Below are positions 17,895 through 27,777 of a stretch of 64,000 nt of DNA, one piece after another. A program made the translations under genes and the position numbers. The notes beneath the pieces were generated by a model. That model saw only the letters and a list, made by a program, of their open reading frames with translations. It had not been told where the DNA came from and searched no databases. Position 1 is the stretch's first letter; every line of letters starts with the position of its first letter. This stretch comes from Arthrospira sp. PCC 9108 (GTDB taxonomy: Bacteria; Cyanobacteriota; Cyanobacteriia; Cyanobacteriales; Microcoleaceae). The stretch covers positions 4,774,501-4,838,500 of the forward strand of contig CP066886.1 of assembly GCA_016745315.1 (NCBI GenBank), given 5' to 3'.

Positions 17895-19179
17895 TAGCAA
17901 AATGCTCTTACCGTGAACCATGATTACCTATTGTCCAAAATTCGATGTCCAAGCAGCCTGAAGAAAGACCTGAAACAATGGTTGAAAGCGGGTGTGCTAG
18001 ACAATGGCGTATTCGAGGATACGGAAGCAGGGACACCACAAGGAGGGGTAATAAGTCCAATACTCGCCAATATCGCACTGGATGGGATGGCTAGGTTAGT
18101 AGAAATAATGTATCCACAAGGAACTAATAATAAACCTTTTGCAAGGTTAGTAATATACGCCGATAATTTTGTAGTCATATCCAAAGACCTAAGAATCATT
18201 GAACAGTGCAAAACTGCAATTTCCGAATGGTTAAAACCGGTGGGGCTAGAAATCAAACCTGAAAAGACAAGAGTGTGTCATACACTAAAACCCATACAAT
18301 ATGAAGGTAAAACAGAAGAACAAGGATTTGATTTCCTAGGTTTCAACATCAGGCAATACCCGGCAGGAAGACATAAAGCTGGCAAGATAAACCAAAACGC
18401 AGTCAAAGAGTTCCTGACTCACATCAAACCCAGCAAGAAAGCAGTTAAAGCCCACACAGAAGTGATAAAGGGTGTAATCAAACGACATAAAACCGCACCC
18501 AAATCAACCCTGATAAGTAAGCTAAACCCAATCATAAGAGGGTGGACAAATTATTATTCAGGGGTCGTCTCAACCGAGACCTTCAATAAGCTAGACTACA
18601 CAATCTGGCTAATGTTACGGGCATGGACAGATTCAAGATGCGGAAAGGCAAGTCACGATAAACTGAGGAAATACTTTAGACCGGGAACGGTCAAACTCAG
18701 TAACGGGAAAGAAAGGCATGAAACTTGGTTATTCAAAGCCGAGGATGGATTAACACTATGGAAACACAGTTACACTCCGATTGTCAGACACACCCTAATT
18801 CGCCCTGACGCAACACCATACGACGGAAACTGGACTTACTGGGCAACCAGGAAAGGACAAGCAATTGACACACCGACAAGGGTAGCCAAACTACTCAAAA
18901 AGCAAAAAGGCAGGTGTACCTGGTGCGGGCAATACTTTACCCCATCAGACCTAGTTGAAGTAGACCACATACATCCCAGAAGCCAAGGCGGAAAGGATGA
19001 ATACAAGAACCTTCAACTGTTACACCGCCACACCCGCGATGATAAAACAGCCCTCGATGAGGAGCGAATGCTGTACTCTTAACAAAGAGACAATCGGACT
19101 AGGAGCCGTGTGAAGGGAAACTTTCAAGCACGGTTCTGAATGGGAGGGGTAGGCTGTGAAGTTTATCTCGACCCCTAAT
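17895..19179 (+). mobile_element. Group II intron J, 3' half (RT C-terminal part to domain VI)
   Basis: Begins inside RT motif A at the IS630 boundary and runs through the RT C-terminal half, domain V (GGAGCCGTGTGAAGGG...) and CGACCCCTAAT at 19179. The 5' half is missing. The 67 bp after it have no recognisable gene. Confidence 0.78.
17913..19082 (+). pseudogene. Group II RT/maturase C-terminal fragment (intron J)
   Basis: 389 codons are open from MNHDYLLSKIRCPSSLKKDL to the HNH module (CTWCGQYFTPSDLVEVDHIH). The catalytic YADD is changed to YADN (VIYADNFVVIS), which should kill polymerase activity. The same two-base motif-A deletion as in introns A and B precedes it. The N-terminal RT domains are absent. 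Confidence 0.82.
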
Positions 19180-19238
19180 CATGGTAAATATTGAAGTGTT
19201 ATGGTTGACTCATGCGAGGAAATTAGGGGGGTTATTTA

Positions 19239-19502
19239 TAGCAATAGTCAATACGGTTAGGACGCAGCCTTGAGAACAGAATCCATGGCATCATCGAGAG
19301 AATCAAACTGCTCACGTGCAATGGCGAATGCGGGCTTTCAACCACGACCAACATTTCTCTATCTTGTTGAGGTCTGGCGAATAAGGCGGAAGATAGAGTA
19401 AACGGCATTGAGCTGCCTCCACCAGTTCAGCCTGCCGCCCCCCTTTATGAAACGTTGCATTGTCCAATACTAGAGTCTGACCTGGCTTCAATGTTGGAAT
19501 TA
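19239..19502 (-). mobile_element. IS630 fragment (copy 3), C-terminal end only
   Basis: The sequence from TAGCAATAGTCAATACGG to GTTGGAATTA matches the transposase C-terminus and terminal repeat of copies 1 and 2, including the C-terminal slip. It is truncated at about 19502, 60 bp past the end of clpB. Confidence 0.75.
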
Positions 19503-19560
19503 TATATTTTAAATAACCTCGTGATTGTTAAGGATAAAGAATCAGTTAAAATTGAGTTTC

Positions 19561-22179
19561 TTACTTGATGATTAGTTCTCTGGGTAATTTATTGAAAGAA
19601 AGCCGCTCATTTTCGACATCAACATAGATGGTATTTCCATCATTAAACTCTCCCCGAAGAATGCCTTTGGCAATTTGTGTTTCTAGTTCCTGTTGAATAG
19701 CTCGTTTGAGGGGACGGGCTCCATAAACGGGGTCAAAACCGACATCAGCTAGGTAGTCCAGGGCGCTCTCAGACAATTTTAAGGACATTTTATGCTGCTC
19801 TAGGCGCTGAGAAAGATTGCCTAATTGTAGGAGGACAATTTCGCGCAATTGGTGGGGTTTGAGAGAGTGGAAAATAATAATTTCATCAATGCGATTAAGA
19901 AACTCTGGACGAAAAGCCGATCGCATAGAATCCATAACCCGGTGACGCATTTCCTCATAGCGAGAATCATCGCCAGCAATATCCAAAATATACTGCGACC
20001 CAATGTTACTGGTCATAATAATGATAGTATTTTTGAAATCGACAGTACGACCTTGAGAATCGGTAACTCGACCATCATCAAGGATCTGAAGCATGACATT
20101 AAAGACATCAGGATGAGCCTTTTCTATCTCATCAAAGAGAATAACAGCATAGGGACGGCGGCGGATAGCCTCAGTGAGTTGTCCTCCGTCGTCATAACCG
20201 ACATATCCGGGAGGGGCTCCCAAAAGGCGGGAAACGGAATGTTTCTCCATGTATTCAGACATATCAATACGAACGATCGCCTCTTCGGTGTCAAATAGGT
20301 AGGAGGCTAAAGCCTTAGCTAGTTCAGTTTTACCGACTCCCGTTGGTCCGAGGAAGATAAAACTAGCGACGGGTCGGTTAGGGTCTGACAGACCAGCGCG
20401 CGATCGCTGAATAGAGTCAGCGACGGCTGTTACAGCTTCATCCTGTCCCACTACCCGTTGATGTAACTCATCTTCTAAATGCAGTAATTTCTCCTTCTCA
20501 GATTCGACTAATTTACTAATAGGAATCCCCGTCCACTTAGAGATAATTTCAGCAATATCAGACTCGGTTACTTCTTCCCGGAGGAGAGTTTTCCCTCCGG
20601 TTTGAGTATCTTGTAATTGTGACTCAGCTTGATGGAGTTGTTTTTTGAGAGCTTCCATGGTCCCATATTTCAACTCAGCAGCGCGGTTGAGATCATAATT
20701 ACGTTCCGCTTGTTGAATTTCAATGTTAACCCGATCAATCTCTTCTTTGAGGGACTGAATATGGGTAATTGTATTTTTTTCCGACTCCCACTGAGCGCTG
20801 AGGGTGCGTTGTTCTTCCTTCAGGTTGGCTAAGTCTTTTTCCAGTCGTTCTAACCTTTCTTGGGAGGCGGTATCACTCTCTTTTTGCAAAGACAGTCTTT
20901 CCATTTCTAATTGGAGGATTTTCCGGTCGATTTCGTCTAGTTCCTCCGGCTTAGAAGTGATTTCCATTTTCAACTTAGCAGCGGCTTCGTCTACCAAGTC
21001 GATCGCCTTATCAGGAAGGAAGCGATCGCTAATATAGCGAGTAGACAGAGTAGCCGCCGCCACCAAAGAACTATCAGAAATCTTCACCCCATGATGAACC
21101 TCATAGCGTTCTTTCAAGCCTCGTAAAATCGAGATCGTATCAACCACATTAGGCTGATCAACATAAACCTGCTGAAAACGCCGCTCTAAGGCTGCATCTT
21201 TCTCAATATACTTACGATATTCATCTAAAGTAGTCGCACCGATACAGCGCAACTCACCCCGTGCTAACATAGGTTTCAGGAGGTTTCCCGCATCCATAGC
21301 TCCTTGGGTAGCTCCCGCACCAACAACGGTGTGAATCTCATCAATAAATAGGATTATTTTACCTTCAGAGTCGGTGACTTCTTTAAGAACTGCTTTCAAG
21401 CGTTCTTCAAATTCTCCCCGAAACTTAGCACCAGCAATAAGTGCGCCCATATCTAGTGCTATTAGTTTTCTTTCTTGGAGAGATTGAGGCACATCTCCCG
21501 CGATAATACGTTGAGCCAATCCTTCTGCGATCGCCGTTTTTCCAACTCCTGGTTCCCCAATTAAAACCGGATTATTTTTAGTCCGCCGACTCAAAATTTG
21601 AATAGTACGGCGGATTTCTTCATCCCGACCAATTACCGGGTCTAATTTCCCCATACGCGCCGCTTCAGTTAAATCGCGTCCATATTTCTCCAAGGCTTCA
21701 TATTTGCCTTCCGGGTTCTGATCTGTCACAGTTTGATTTCCTCGAATTTGGGTAATAATTTGTTGAAGTTTCGCTTCATCTAGTCGAAATTCTTGATAGA
21801 GAGTTTTACCAAATCTAGCATCTTTAGCGTAAGCCAATAACAGATGTTCAACGGATATATATTCATCTCCATATTGTTGGCGGTAGGCTTCAGCGTTGTC
21901 TAACAGCGTATCTAAAGTGCGACCTAAATATACGTTGGTGCTGTTTCCTTTAATTTTCGGTTGACGATTAATAAAGTTTTCCGTACTTTCCCGGACCTTA
22001 GCTACTGATATTCCCGCTTTATTAAATAAACTATTGGCGAGTCCATCTTGCTCTAGCAAGGCTTTCATCAAATGCTCAGTTTCGATTTGTTGTTGTTGAG
22101 CCTGTTTGACTATATCGGGAGTTTGTGCTAAGGCTTGCCATGCTTTTTCTGTAAATTTACTCGGATCTGTGGGTTGCAT
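19561..22179 (-). CDS. clpB: ATP-dependent disaggregase ClpB
   Basis: An 872-residue Hsp100 chaperone that rescues aggregated proteins together with DnaK. The N-terminal Clp repeat domain (DPSKFTEKAWQALAQTPDIV) is followed by AAA-1 with Walker A GEPGVGKT (near 207) and Walker B ILFIDEIHT, a long coiled-coil M domain (about 400-530) and AAA-2 with GPTGVGKT (near 605) and VILFDEIEKAHPD. The M domain and the absence of a ClpP loop separate it from ClpC. Length is normal. It is transcribed leftward alone, with a 217-bp gap to the kinase upstream. No CIRCE element was seen in that gap. Confidence 0.96.
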   Translation of the reverse strand: MQPTDPSKFTEKAWQALAQTPDIVKQAQQQQIETEHLMKALLEQDGLANSLFNKAGISVAKVRESTENFINRQPKIKGNSTNVYLGRTLDTLLDNAEAYRQQYGDEYISVEHLLLAYAKDARFGKTLYQEFRLDEAKLQQIITQIRGNQTVTDQNPEGKYEALEKYGRDLTEAARMGKLDPVIGRDEEIRRTIQILSRRTKNNPVLIGEPGVGKTAIAEGLAQRIIAGDVPQSLQERKLIALDMGALIAGAKFRGEFEERLKAVLKEVTDSEGKIILFIDEIHTVVGAGATQGAMDAGNLLKPMLARGELRCIGATTLDEYRKYIEKDAALERRFQQVYVDQPNVVDTISILRGLKERYEVHHGVKISDSSLVAAATLSTRYISDRFLPDKAIDLVDEAAAKLKMEITSKPEELDEIDRKILQLEMERLSLQKESDTASQERLERLEKDLANLKEEQRTLSAQWESEKNTITHIQSLKEEIDRVNIEIQQAERNYDLNRAAELKYGTMEALKKQLHQAESQLQDTQTGGKTLLREEVTESDIAEIISKWTGIPISKLVESEKEKLLHLEDELHQRVVGQDEAVTAVADSIQRSRAGLSDPNRPVASFIFLGPTGVGKTELAKALASYLFDTEEAIVRIDMSEYMEKHSVSRLLGAPPGYVGYDDGGQLTEAIRRRPYAVILFDEIEKAHPDVFNVMLQILDDGRVTDSQGRTVDFKNTIIIMTSNIGSQYILDIAGDDSRYEEMRHRVMDSMRSAFRPEFLNRIDEIIIFHSLKPHQLREIVLLQLGNLSQRLEQHKMSLKLSESALDYLADVGFDPVYGARPLKRAIQQELETQIAKGILRGEFNDGNTIYVDVENERLSFNKLPRELIIK

Positions 22180-22396
22180 AATTTCTAACCTCCTATACTG
22201 ATTTTATCTCATAATTGACTGCTATTAACCATGGGGGACCTTTGGCGGAAGATTTTGATAAGAATGCCATCATTTTCTCAAGGTTTTAGTCTGTCCGACT
22301 ATTTATAGACTTTAGCTTAATTGACTAGGGGCATTAGTTCTCTATTCCTAACCTTCGGGGTACGGATCACCGAAGTGATCAGCAGAGCTATGGTGG

Positions 22397-24118
22397 CTAC
22401 AAATACTGACCAGAGACGTGGACTGGTAGCCAAACTACAAAGGTTGAGCCTACTCCTTCACGACTTTTTACATAAATGCCGCCGCCTAAAATCTCACAAA
22501 GTCGTTGGCTGATGGCGAGTCCTAAACCCGTGCCACCAAATCGTTTAGTTGTGGAAGCGTCAGCTTGGATAAAGGCTTTAAAAATGTGTTGAACTTGTTC
22601 TTGATTCATGCCAATTCCTGTGTCTTTGACTTGAAAAACCAAATACTGAGTTTTAGCACTGGCAAATCTTTCAGCATTGGAGGTGTCTTTTTTCCACTCA
22701 TTGGGAATTTTGGTAACTCGCTGAACTTGCAGGGTAATGGTTCCTTTATCGGTAAATTTGGAAGCATTACTCAATAGGTTTAATAGCACTTGTCTAACTT
22801 TGGGTAGGTCGGCATACATGGTGCCGAGGTCTTTGGCTGTTTTGACTTTGAGAGCGTTCTGATTTTTTTCGGTTAGGGGGGTGGCGGTGGCTACCACATC
22901 ATCAATTAATTGTTGCACGGCAAAATCTTCGAGATACAGGGTGACATGACCGGCTTCGATTTTGGAGATGTCGAGAATATCACTAATCATGTCTAAGAGG
23001 TGTTTTCCTGCGGTTTGAATCCTCTCTAAATCGGGTAAAAAATCATCGTAGCCTAAATCTTTTGATTCTTCGTGAAGCATTTCACTATAGCCAATAATGG
23101 CGTTTAGGGGGGTGCGAAGTTCATGGCTCATGTTGGCTAAAAATACACTTTTTGAACGGTTGGCTGCTTCGGCGGCAATTTTGGCTTTTTGGAGTTCTTC
23201 GGTATATTGTGCGACTCGTTTAATTAGTTGGTTAAGGGTGGTTGTGAGTTTGCCGATTTCTGTGTTTTGGTCTTCGGTTAGGGGAATTCTTAGGGCAAAA
23301 TCGGAATCTTCTCCTACTTGATCGGCAATGCTAATCATTTGTTCAATGGGATCGGCGATCGCTTGACCTGTATATTTGGCTAGTAACCAACCTAAAACTA
23401 TAGCGGTTAATAAACTTATTAATATAATGTTACGAGCGATACTTTGTCCGGTTTGTAATTCAACTAAGGCTAAGTCGGCGCGATCGCGAAAATTGACCGC
23501 TAACTGCAATGCTTCCCCAGATAAATTATAGAGGTTAGTGGCAGCCGGGCTGTTGTTGAAGTTGTTTAATGACTGTTGGAGGATTTGTTGATTTTCTGGG
23601 CTGTTGTTCCCGGTTTCTGTTGCTTGAAATATCCGGTTGATTTCCTCTGTATAGATGGCGATCGCACTGCTATAATCCTGCAAAATTTCTTGTAATCTTT
23701 GATAGTCTGGCTGGATTTTAGGGTCCGTGGTGCTAGGCACTTCCTGCCAATTGTTCAGAGCCAGTTGTAATTGAAAAATTTCTGACCTAATTTGGGAAAT
23801 TATGATTAAGATTTTGTCGGGGTTGTTGATATTATTAACCAGCTTTTTTTGCTGGTCTTTGAGGTCAAAAATATTCGTATCTAAGTTAATTAAAAAATGG
23901 GCTTGGTTGTGATTAATCTTAAACTGTTTATTACTGTTATTGGTGAGAACTGTGTTAACTACAAATCCGGTTAACACCCCCCCGACGGCTACACCGAGAA
24001 CAATCATATAGCCACTACTAATTTTTTGCCGAATTCCCAAATTATTGAAAAACGGCAGAGACAACCCCCAAGGAGTTAGGGTATTTGAAGAATTGGGTTT
24101 GGGTGAGGTTTGAGGCAT
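22397..24118 (-). CDS. Membrane sensor histidine kinase with HAMP domain
   Basis: A 573-residue kinase. A first transmembrane helix (about 35-57, YMIVLGVAVGGVLTGFVVNT), a roughly 170-residue extracytoplasmic helical sensor and a second helix (IILISLLTAIVLGWLLA) lead into HAMP (DPIEQMISIADQVGEDS) and a short coiled coil. The H-box is ANMSHELRTPLNAIIGYSEM. The ATPase boxes are VLLNLLSNASKFT, DTGIGMNQEQ and GGTGLGLAI. No receiver domain follows, so an unlinked regulator must take the phosphate. The extracellular region looks like a four-helix ligand-binding module, but the ligand is unknown. Confidence 0.92.
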   Translation of the reverse strand: MPQTSPKPNSSNTLTPWGLSLPFFNNLGIRQKISSGYMIVLGVAVGGVLTGFVVNTVLTNNSNKQFKINHNQAHFLINLDTNIFDLKDQQKKLVNNINNPDKILIIISQIRSEIFQLQLALNNWQEVPSTTDPKIQPDYQRLQEILQDYSSAIAIYTEEINRIFQATETGNNSPENQQILQQSLNNFNNSPAATNLYNLSGEALQLAVNFRDRADLALVELQTGQSIARNIILISLLTAIVLGWLLAKYTGQAIADPIEQMISIADQVGEDSDFALRIPLTEDQNTEIGKLTTTLNQLIKRVAQYTEELQKAKIAAEAANRSKSVFLANMSHELRTPLNAIIGYSEMLHEESKDLGYDDFLPDLERIQTAGKHLLDMISDILDISKIEAGHVTLYLEDFAVQQLIDDVVATATPLTEKNQNALKVKTAKDLGTMYADLPKVRQVLLNLLSNASKFTDKGTITLQVQRVTKIPNEWKKDTSNAERFASAKTQYLVFQVKDTGIGMNQEQVQHIFKAFIQADASTTKRFGGTGLGLAISQRLCEILGGGIYVKSREGVGSTFVVWLPVHVSGQYL

Positions 24119-24486
24119 CCGTTGCTTTACAATTAGCCAGGAAGGTCTACAAAATACCAGGCGTAACCCTCGGTTCTGATGGCTGTCAGAATTTTAGATT
24201 TTGGGGATGTCTGATATTATTATCGGTATCTATAATTCAGGCGGCACATTCAGGATCAAGTTGAGCAGAAGGTGAGAACCTACTGGACAAGTATTCTAGC
24301 ATTTTAATAAGTCAATTTTGAGCAACCTTTGATAAACTTAATGAAGTTGAGAGATGCACGCTCAACAGTGTGCATGGGTCAAGGAACTTTGATAGTCCCC
24401 AGGCTATCTGCAAATTTTGGTTTTGGCATGGTGATGGCGCTAGGGGTACACTAGAAGTAAATTTAGTGAATGACGGGTAATTGTCC
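24119..24486 (+). other. Intergenic region between a divergent kinase and the DUF937 gene
   Basis: About 360 bp that should hold both promoters. The only structure I see is a short hairpin (ATGCAC...GTGCAT near 24354-24376). No ORF or RNA is recognised. Confidence 0.4.
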
Positions 24487-25011
24487 ATGAAACTATTTGA
24501 TCAAATTGTCGGTGCATTGAATAACCCAGCACTGCAAGCCAACACTAACCAAATTAATGATCTCATAAATACGGCACAACAGCTAGGGGTTAACTTTGGT
24601 GGGTCTCCGGAAACCACCCAGGCGGTGATGTCTGTGGTGGGGGACTATGTGCGATCGGCACTCAAGGAAAAGTGCAACCAGGAAGGCAAGGAGTCAGTAC
24701 AATCCTTTGTTAATCAGTATAGTGGTATCCAAGCGAATCCTGCTGTGCTACAATTGCTATTTTCTCCCCAAACGCAAAATCGACTGATTGAAGCGGTCGA
24801 ACAGCGCACCGGAGTTAATGCTCAGACTATTAGAAGTTTGCTGCCCCTATTGGTTCCTGTGGTTTTGAACTTTTTGCAAACTGGGACTAATAGCCAAGAT
24901 CCACAAAAAGGCGAAAATCCGGTTTTGACGAGTTTCTTAGATAGTACCGGTGATGGAGAGGCTGATATTGCGGGTGTGCTGCGACTAGCTAGTAGCTTTT
25001 TTAAGCGCTAA
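24487..25011 (+). CDS. DUF937 domain protein
   Basis: A 174-residue protein from the ATG at 24487 (MKLFDQIVGALNNPALQAN). The family is helical, with repeated hydrophobic segments (TIRSLLPLLVPVVLNFLQTG) and a glycine/aspartate C-terminal end (STGDGEADIAGVLRLASSFF). DUF937 proteins are widespread in cyanobacteria, with no firm function. The gene lies 21 bp upstream of the TIGR03792-type gene on the same strand and is probably cotranscribed with it. Confidence 0.8.
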   Translation: MKLFDQIVGALNNPALQANTNQINDLINTAQQLGVNFGGSPETTQAVMSVVGDYVRSALKEKCNQEGKESVQSFVNQYSGIQANPAVLQLLFSPQTQNRLIEAVEQRTGVNAQTIRSLLPLLVPVVLNFLQTGTNSQDPQKGENPVLTSFLDSTGDGEADIAGVLRLASSFFKR

Positions 25012-25032
25012 TCTGATAATTGGTCTAATGAT

Positions 25033-25326
25033 ATGGTGATTGAATGGTTACGGTTTAAGGTTCCCCCAACACTGTGGGAAGCCTTTATTCAGAAGGATGA
25101 ACAGGTTTGGACGGAAGGACTGAAGCAGTTTCCGGGTTTTATTGGTAAGGAAACTTGGGTTGACCCCAAACTCGAAGAGGTGATCCTAGTAATTCGCTGG
25201 GAAACTCGCGAACAGTGGAAATCCATTCCCACAGAAGCCTTAGAAAAGCTAGACCTAGCGATGGGTGATCTGAAAATGCCGATTATTGAAAGCTATGAGT
25301 ATCAGGTGCGTAAGTTCCTACATTAA
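25033..25326 (+). CDS. TIGR03792 family protein
   Basis: A 97-residue protein starting MVIEWLRFKVPPTLWEAFIQ, with a ferredoxin-like/ABM-monooxygenase feel (VILVIRWETREQWKSIP). It matches my memory of TIGR03792, a cyanobacterial family of unknown role. Probably in one transcript with the DUF937 gene. Confidence 0.75.
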   Translation: MVIEWLRFKVPPTLWEAFIQKDEQVWTEGLKQFPGFIGKETWVDPKLEEVILVIRWETREQWKSIPTEALEKLDLAMGDLKMPIIESYEYQVRKFLH

Positions 25327-25339
25327 GGATTGAGGAAGA

Positions 25340-25474
25340 TTAGCTGAATTTGTCAATGAGGGCAAACATAAGGTTAAGGGTCAGTAAACCTACCCCAATC
25401 AGGAGTCCGATAAACGTGGCAATACTCAAAAATGGACGAATTTTGGCGAATCCCTGGTTTTGTTTTGGTTCCAT
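25340..25474 (-). CDS. Small single-helix membrane protein (44 residues)
   Basis: From the ATG at 25474 the frame reads MEPKQNQGFAKIRPFLSIAT and then one hydrophobic helix (FIGLLIGVGLLTLNLMFALI). It is convergent with the TIGR03792-type gene, with 13 bp between the stops. The charged start plus one helix is typical of small thylakoid or plasma-membrane proteins. I cannot name it. Confidence 0.5.
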   Translation of the reverse strand: MEPKQNQGFAKIRPFLSIATFIGLLIGVGLLTLNLMFALIDKFS

Positions 25475-25588
25475 AAAACGGATAACTCCTGCTAGGCAAC
25501 ATATCGGACAATTACGGATTAGACTGGGATTATAACATAATTGCTTGTAGCATAATCGACCTGCTCACTTTTAACCTAAATTGAAATC

Positions 25589-26404
25589 ATGGCTATGTTT
25601 TCTCCGATTTCTCACCCAAATCAATCTGTACTTAACCATAATCACAGTGCTGCCATGCCCAAACCTAATTCGTCAGAGTCTGATCTGTTAGCCTCGTCTT
25701 TACCTCAGCGCCACTGGTTGGAGTGGGCAGAATATATTTCTTTGGCAAGTTCTGCTATTGGGTCGGTGGTGGTGGCGCTTTCGGGTCAGGCTTTCTATGG
25801 GGTTGCGCCTCTGACTGTGGCTCTCTCTCTTAATGTTGCTAACCGACATCGCCTACAACAGTCTATGGGGGAAACTCAGGCTGATGTGGTTGAGGTTAGG
25901 GAGTCGGTGGAGGTTTTGGAACAAAAGGCGGTGCGGGCAATTTTGGGGTTGCGCCAACAACTAAGGGGAGATATTGAGGCACTACAAAGCCAATTACCAG
26001 AGCCTGTAAGTGAGGATGAATTGATGAGGGTTCGTGGGTCAAAACAGGTGGCTGTGTTAACGGAGTCTGTGGCTTCGTTTCAGAGTGAAATGTCTCAGGC
26101 TTTGGATGAGATGGAACAGCAGTTTCACCAGGAAATTGCCCCTTTACAGGGTAGTGTGATTGAGTTACAAAATGCGATCGCATTATTACAAAATCAACAG
26201 GGTAAATTGACAACTCCTGTTCAGCGGCAGGCGGGTGATGTGTCTCAAATTCAGGCTGAAATAGAACGCATATCTAATGAAAACGAGACAATTATTAAAC
26301 CTCATATAAAACGTTTGCTTTTGGTAGTTAAACAAATGCAAAAAACTGAGAGTAATAATTATTTACCTCGTCCACCCAAACCCAATTCTAATAATAAGAA
26401 TTAG
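25589..26404 (+). CDS. Hypothetical membrane/coiled-coil protein
   Basis: A 271-residue protein. After a low-complexity start, a hydrophobic pair of segments (YISLASSAIGSVVVALSG, then FYGVAPLTVALSLNVA, about 50-85) is followed by a long coiled coil (about 90-260) rich in E, Q and V (ADVVEVRESVEVLEQKAVRA). No catalytic motif is seen. It ends 8 bp before the nucleoside hydrolase start, so the two genes are probably cotranscribed. The function is unknown. Confidence 0.75.
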   Translation: MAMFSPISHPNQSVLNHNHSAAMPKPNSSESDLLASSLPQRHWLEWAEYISLASSAIGSVVVALSGQAFYGVAPLTVALSLNVANRHRLQQSMGETQADVVEVRESVEVLEQKAVRAILGLRQQLRGDIEALQSQLPEPVSEDELMRVRGSKQVAVLTESVASFQSEMSQALDEMEQQFHQEIAPLQGSVIELQNAIALLQNQQGKLTTPVQRQAGDVSQIQAEIERISNENETIIKPHIKRLLLVVKQMQKTESNNYLPRPPKPNSNNKN

Positions 26405-26412
26405 CTGGCAAT

Positions 26413-27402
26413 ATGACATTAACAATAAAGCCGAGAAAAATTCTCTTAGATACTGACCCAGGTGGGGATGATGTGTTCGCTTTGCTATGGTTGCAAAGTT
26501 TGGTTAGCCAAGGTATGGCTGAATTGGTGGCGGTGACAACTGCAGAAGGAAATGTGGAGGCTCAACGCACTTTTACCACGGCTAGTCAGGTTCTGGCTTG
26601 GACTGGAATGGATGGGGTGACGGTGGGTCGTGGGGTGATGGGGGTTAATTCTTTGGTGGGAAATGCTAGTCATATTCACGGGGATGATGGTATCGGGAAT
26701 TTGTCGGATACTTTACCGCCGCCTACCCATAATTTTGAGGAGGCTTTGGGTTCGCCACAGGTGATTATTGACTGTTTAGAAAAATATCCAGGGGAAATTA
26801 CTATAGCAGCGATCGCCCCTTTAACTAATTTAGCCGCCGCAGAACAAATACGCCCAGGTATTCTCAAGTTAGCGCGGGAAATTGTGATTATGGGGGGTTC
26901 TTTTCATTTGGGGGGAAATGTTACCCCCCATGGAGAGTTTAATATTATTTATAACCCGGAAGCGGCGGCTACTGTTTTCGCCAGTCGCCATGATTTGGTG
27001 ATGATTTCCTTAGATGTTACCCAGCATTTAATTTTCACCCCAGAAATTAGCGATCGCATAGCCGCAGTTAATCCCCAAAGTGCGATCGCAAAATTTATGG
27101 TTGGTTTGGTGAAGTTCATGATCACAACAGCTTTAAAAAACCGTCGCACTCGTGGTATTCCTGGTTTTTTAGTGCATGATGCGGCTACCATAGCTTATAT
27201 ATTCTACCCGGAATTATTCAAGTTTTACCGGGCTCAGGTTGAGATAGAAACCCAAGGACTCTCAACTCGCGGTCTAACTTGGTTTGAGCGCACCCATAAA
27301 CCCAAATTAGATGTTAATAGCTGGGTGATCTCAGAAGTGGATTCTGAGATGTTTTTTGCCATTTTAGTTGAAGATTTAAAACCATTAATAATGGACAATT
27401 GA
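26413..27402 (+). CDS. Inosine/uridine-preferring nucleoside hydrolase family protein
   Basis: A 329-residue enzyme of the IunH/RihA family, which cleaves the N-glycosidic bond of ribonucleosides in salvage. The N-terminal calcium-binding signature LLDTDPGGDDVFALLWL is present (canonical DTDPGxDD). Further family marks are ITIAAIAPLTNLAAAEQI, EIVIMGGSF, EFNIIYNPEAAATVF and the late FLVHDAATIAY, which supplies the last metal-binding aspartate. Length is normal. The nucleoside preferred is not predictable. Confidence 0.92.
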   Translation: MTLTIKPRKILLDTDPGGDDVFALLWLQSLVSQGMAELVAVTTAEGNVEAQRTFTTASQVLAWTGMDGVTVGRGVMGVNSLVGNASHIHGDDGIGNLSDTLPPPTHNFEEALGSPQVIIDCLEKYPGEITIAAIAPLTNLAAAEQIRPGILKLAREIVIMGGSFHLGGNVTPHGEFNIIYNPEAAATVFASRHDLVMISLDVTQHLIFTPEISDRIAAVNPQSAIAKFMVGLVKFMITTALKNRRTRGIPGFLVHDAATIAYIFYPELFKFYRAQVEIETQGLSTRGLTWFERTHKPKLDVNSWVISEVDSEMFFAILVEDLKPLIMDN

Positions 27403-27463
27403 TAATTGATAATTAATTACCGATTACCGATTGCCCATTGCCGATTATCGATTTTTGAAAGGA
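27403..27463. repeat. Short degenerate tandem repeats between convergent genes
   Basis: Runs of GATAATTGATAATTAATT and then CCGATTACCGATTGCCCATT between the nucleoside hydrolase and gatC stops. They look like the short tandem heptamer repeats common in filamentous cyanobacteria. Confidence 0.45.
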
Positions 27464-27757
27464 TTAATTTTCGTCGCTGAGAATTTGAGGAACTCGGAAG
27501 AAATCCCCATCAGGTTCTGGGGCGGCGGCGAGTAAAGCGTCGCGATTTTGATAGGGTTCAAGTTGATCAGGACGGGTGATATTGCTGACATCGATCGCCC
27601 GCATAGTAGGGGCGACTTTTTCGGTATCCAGCTCCTTGAGTTGTTCAAAGTAATCCAAAATACCATTCAATTCCTTAGTAAACTTTTCCTCTTCCGAGGG
27701 CTGTAGTTGTAAGCGAGCTAAGTGAGCCACTTTGCGGACTTCTTCGCGGTCAATCAT
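27464..27757 (-). CDS. gatC: Glutamyl-tRNA(Gln) amidotransferase subunit C
   Basis: A 97-residue subunit from the ATG at 27757 (MIDREEVRKVAHLARLQL), chosen over the TTG at 27769, which overlaps the GGAG. It has the conserved N-terminal helix, the KELNGILDYFEQLKELDTEK segment and a C-terminal PEPDGDFFRVPQIL. GatC stabilises GatA/GatB in the transamidation of Glu-tRNA(Gln). It follows ycf3 by about 20 bp. Confidence 0.93.
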   Translation of the reverse strand: MIDREEVRKVAHLARLQLQPSEEEKFTKELNGILDYFEQLKELDTEKVAPTMRAIDVSNITRPDQLEPYQNRDALLAAAPEPDGDFFRVPQILSDEN

Positions 27758-27777
27758 GCTGGTAATCAAACTCCTAT

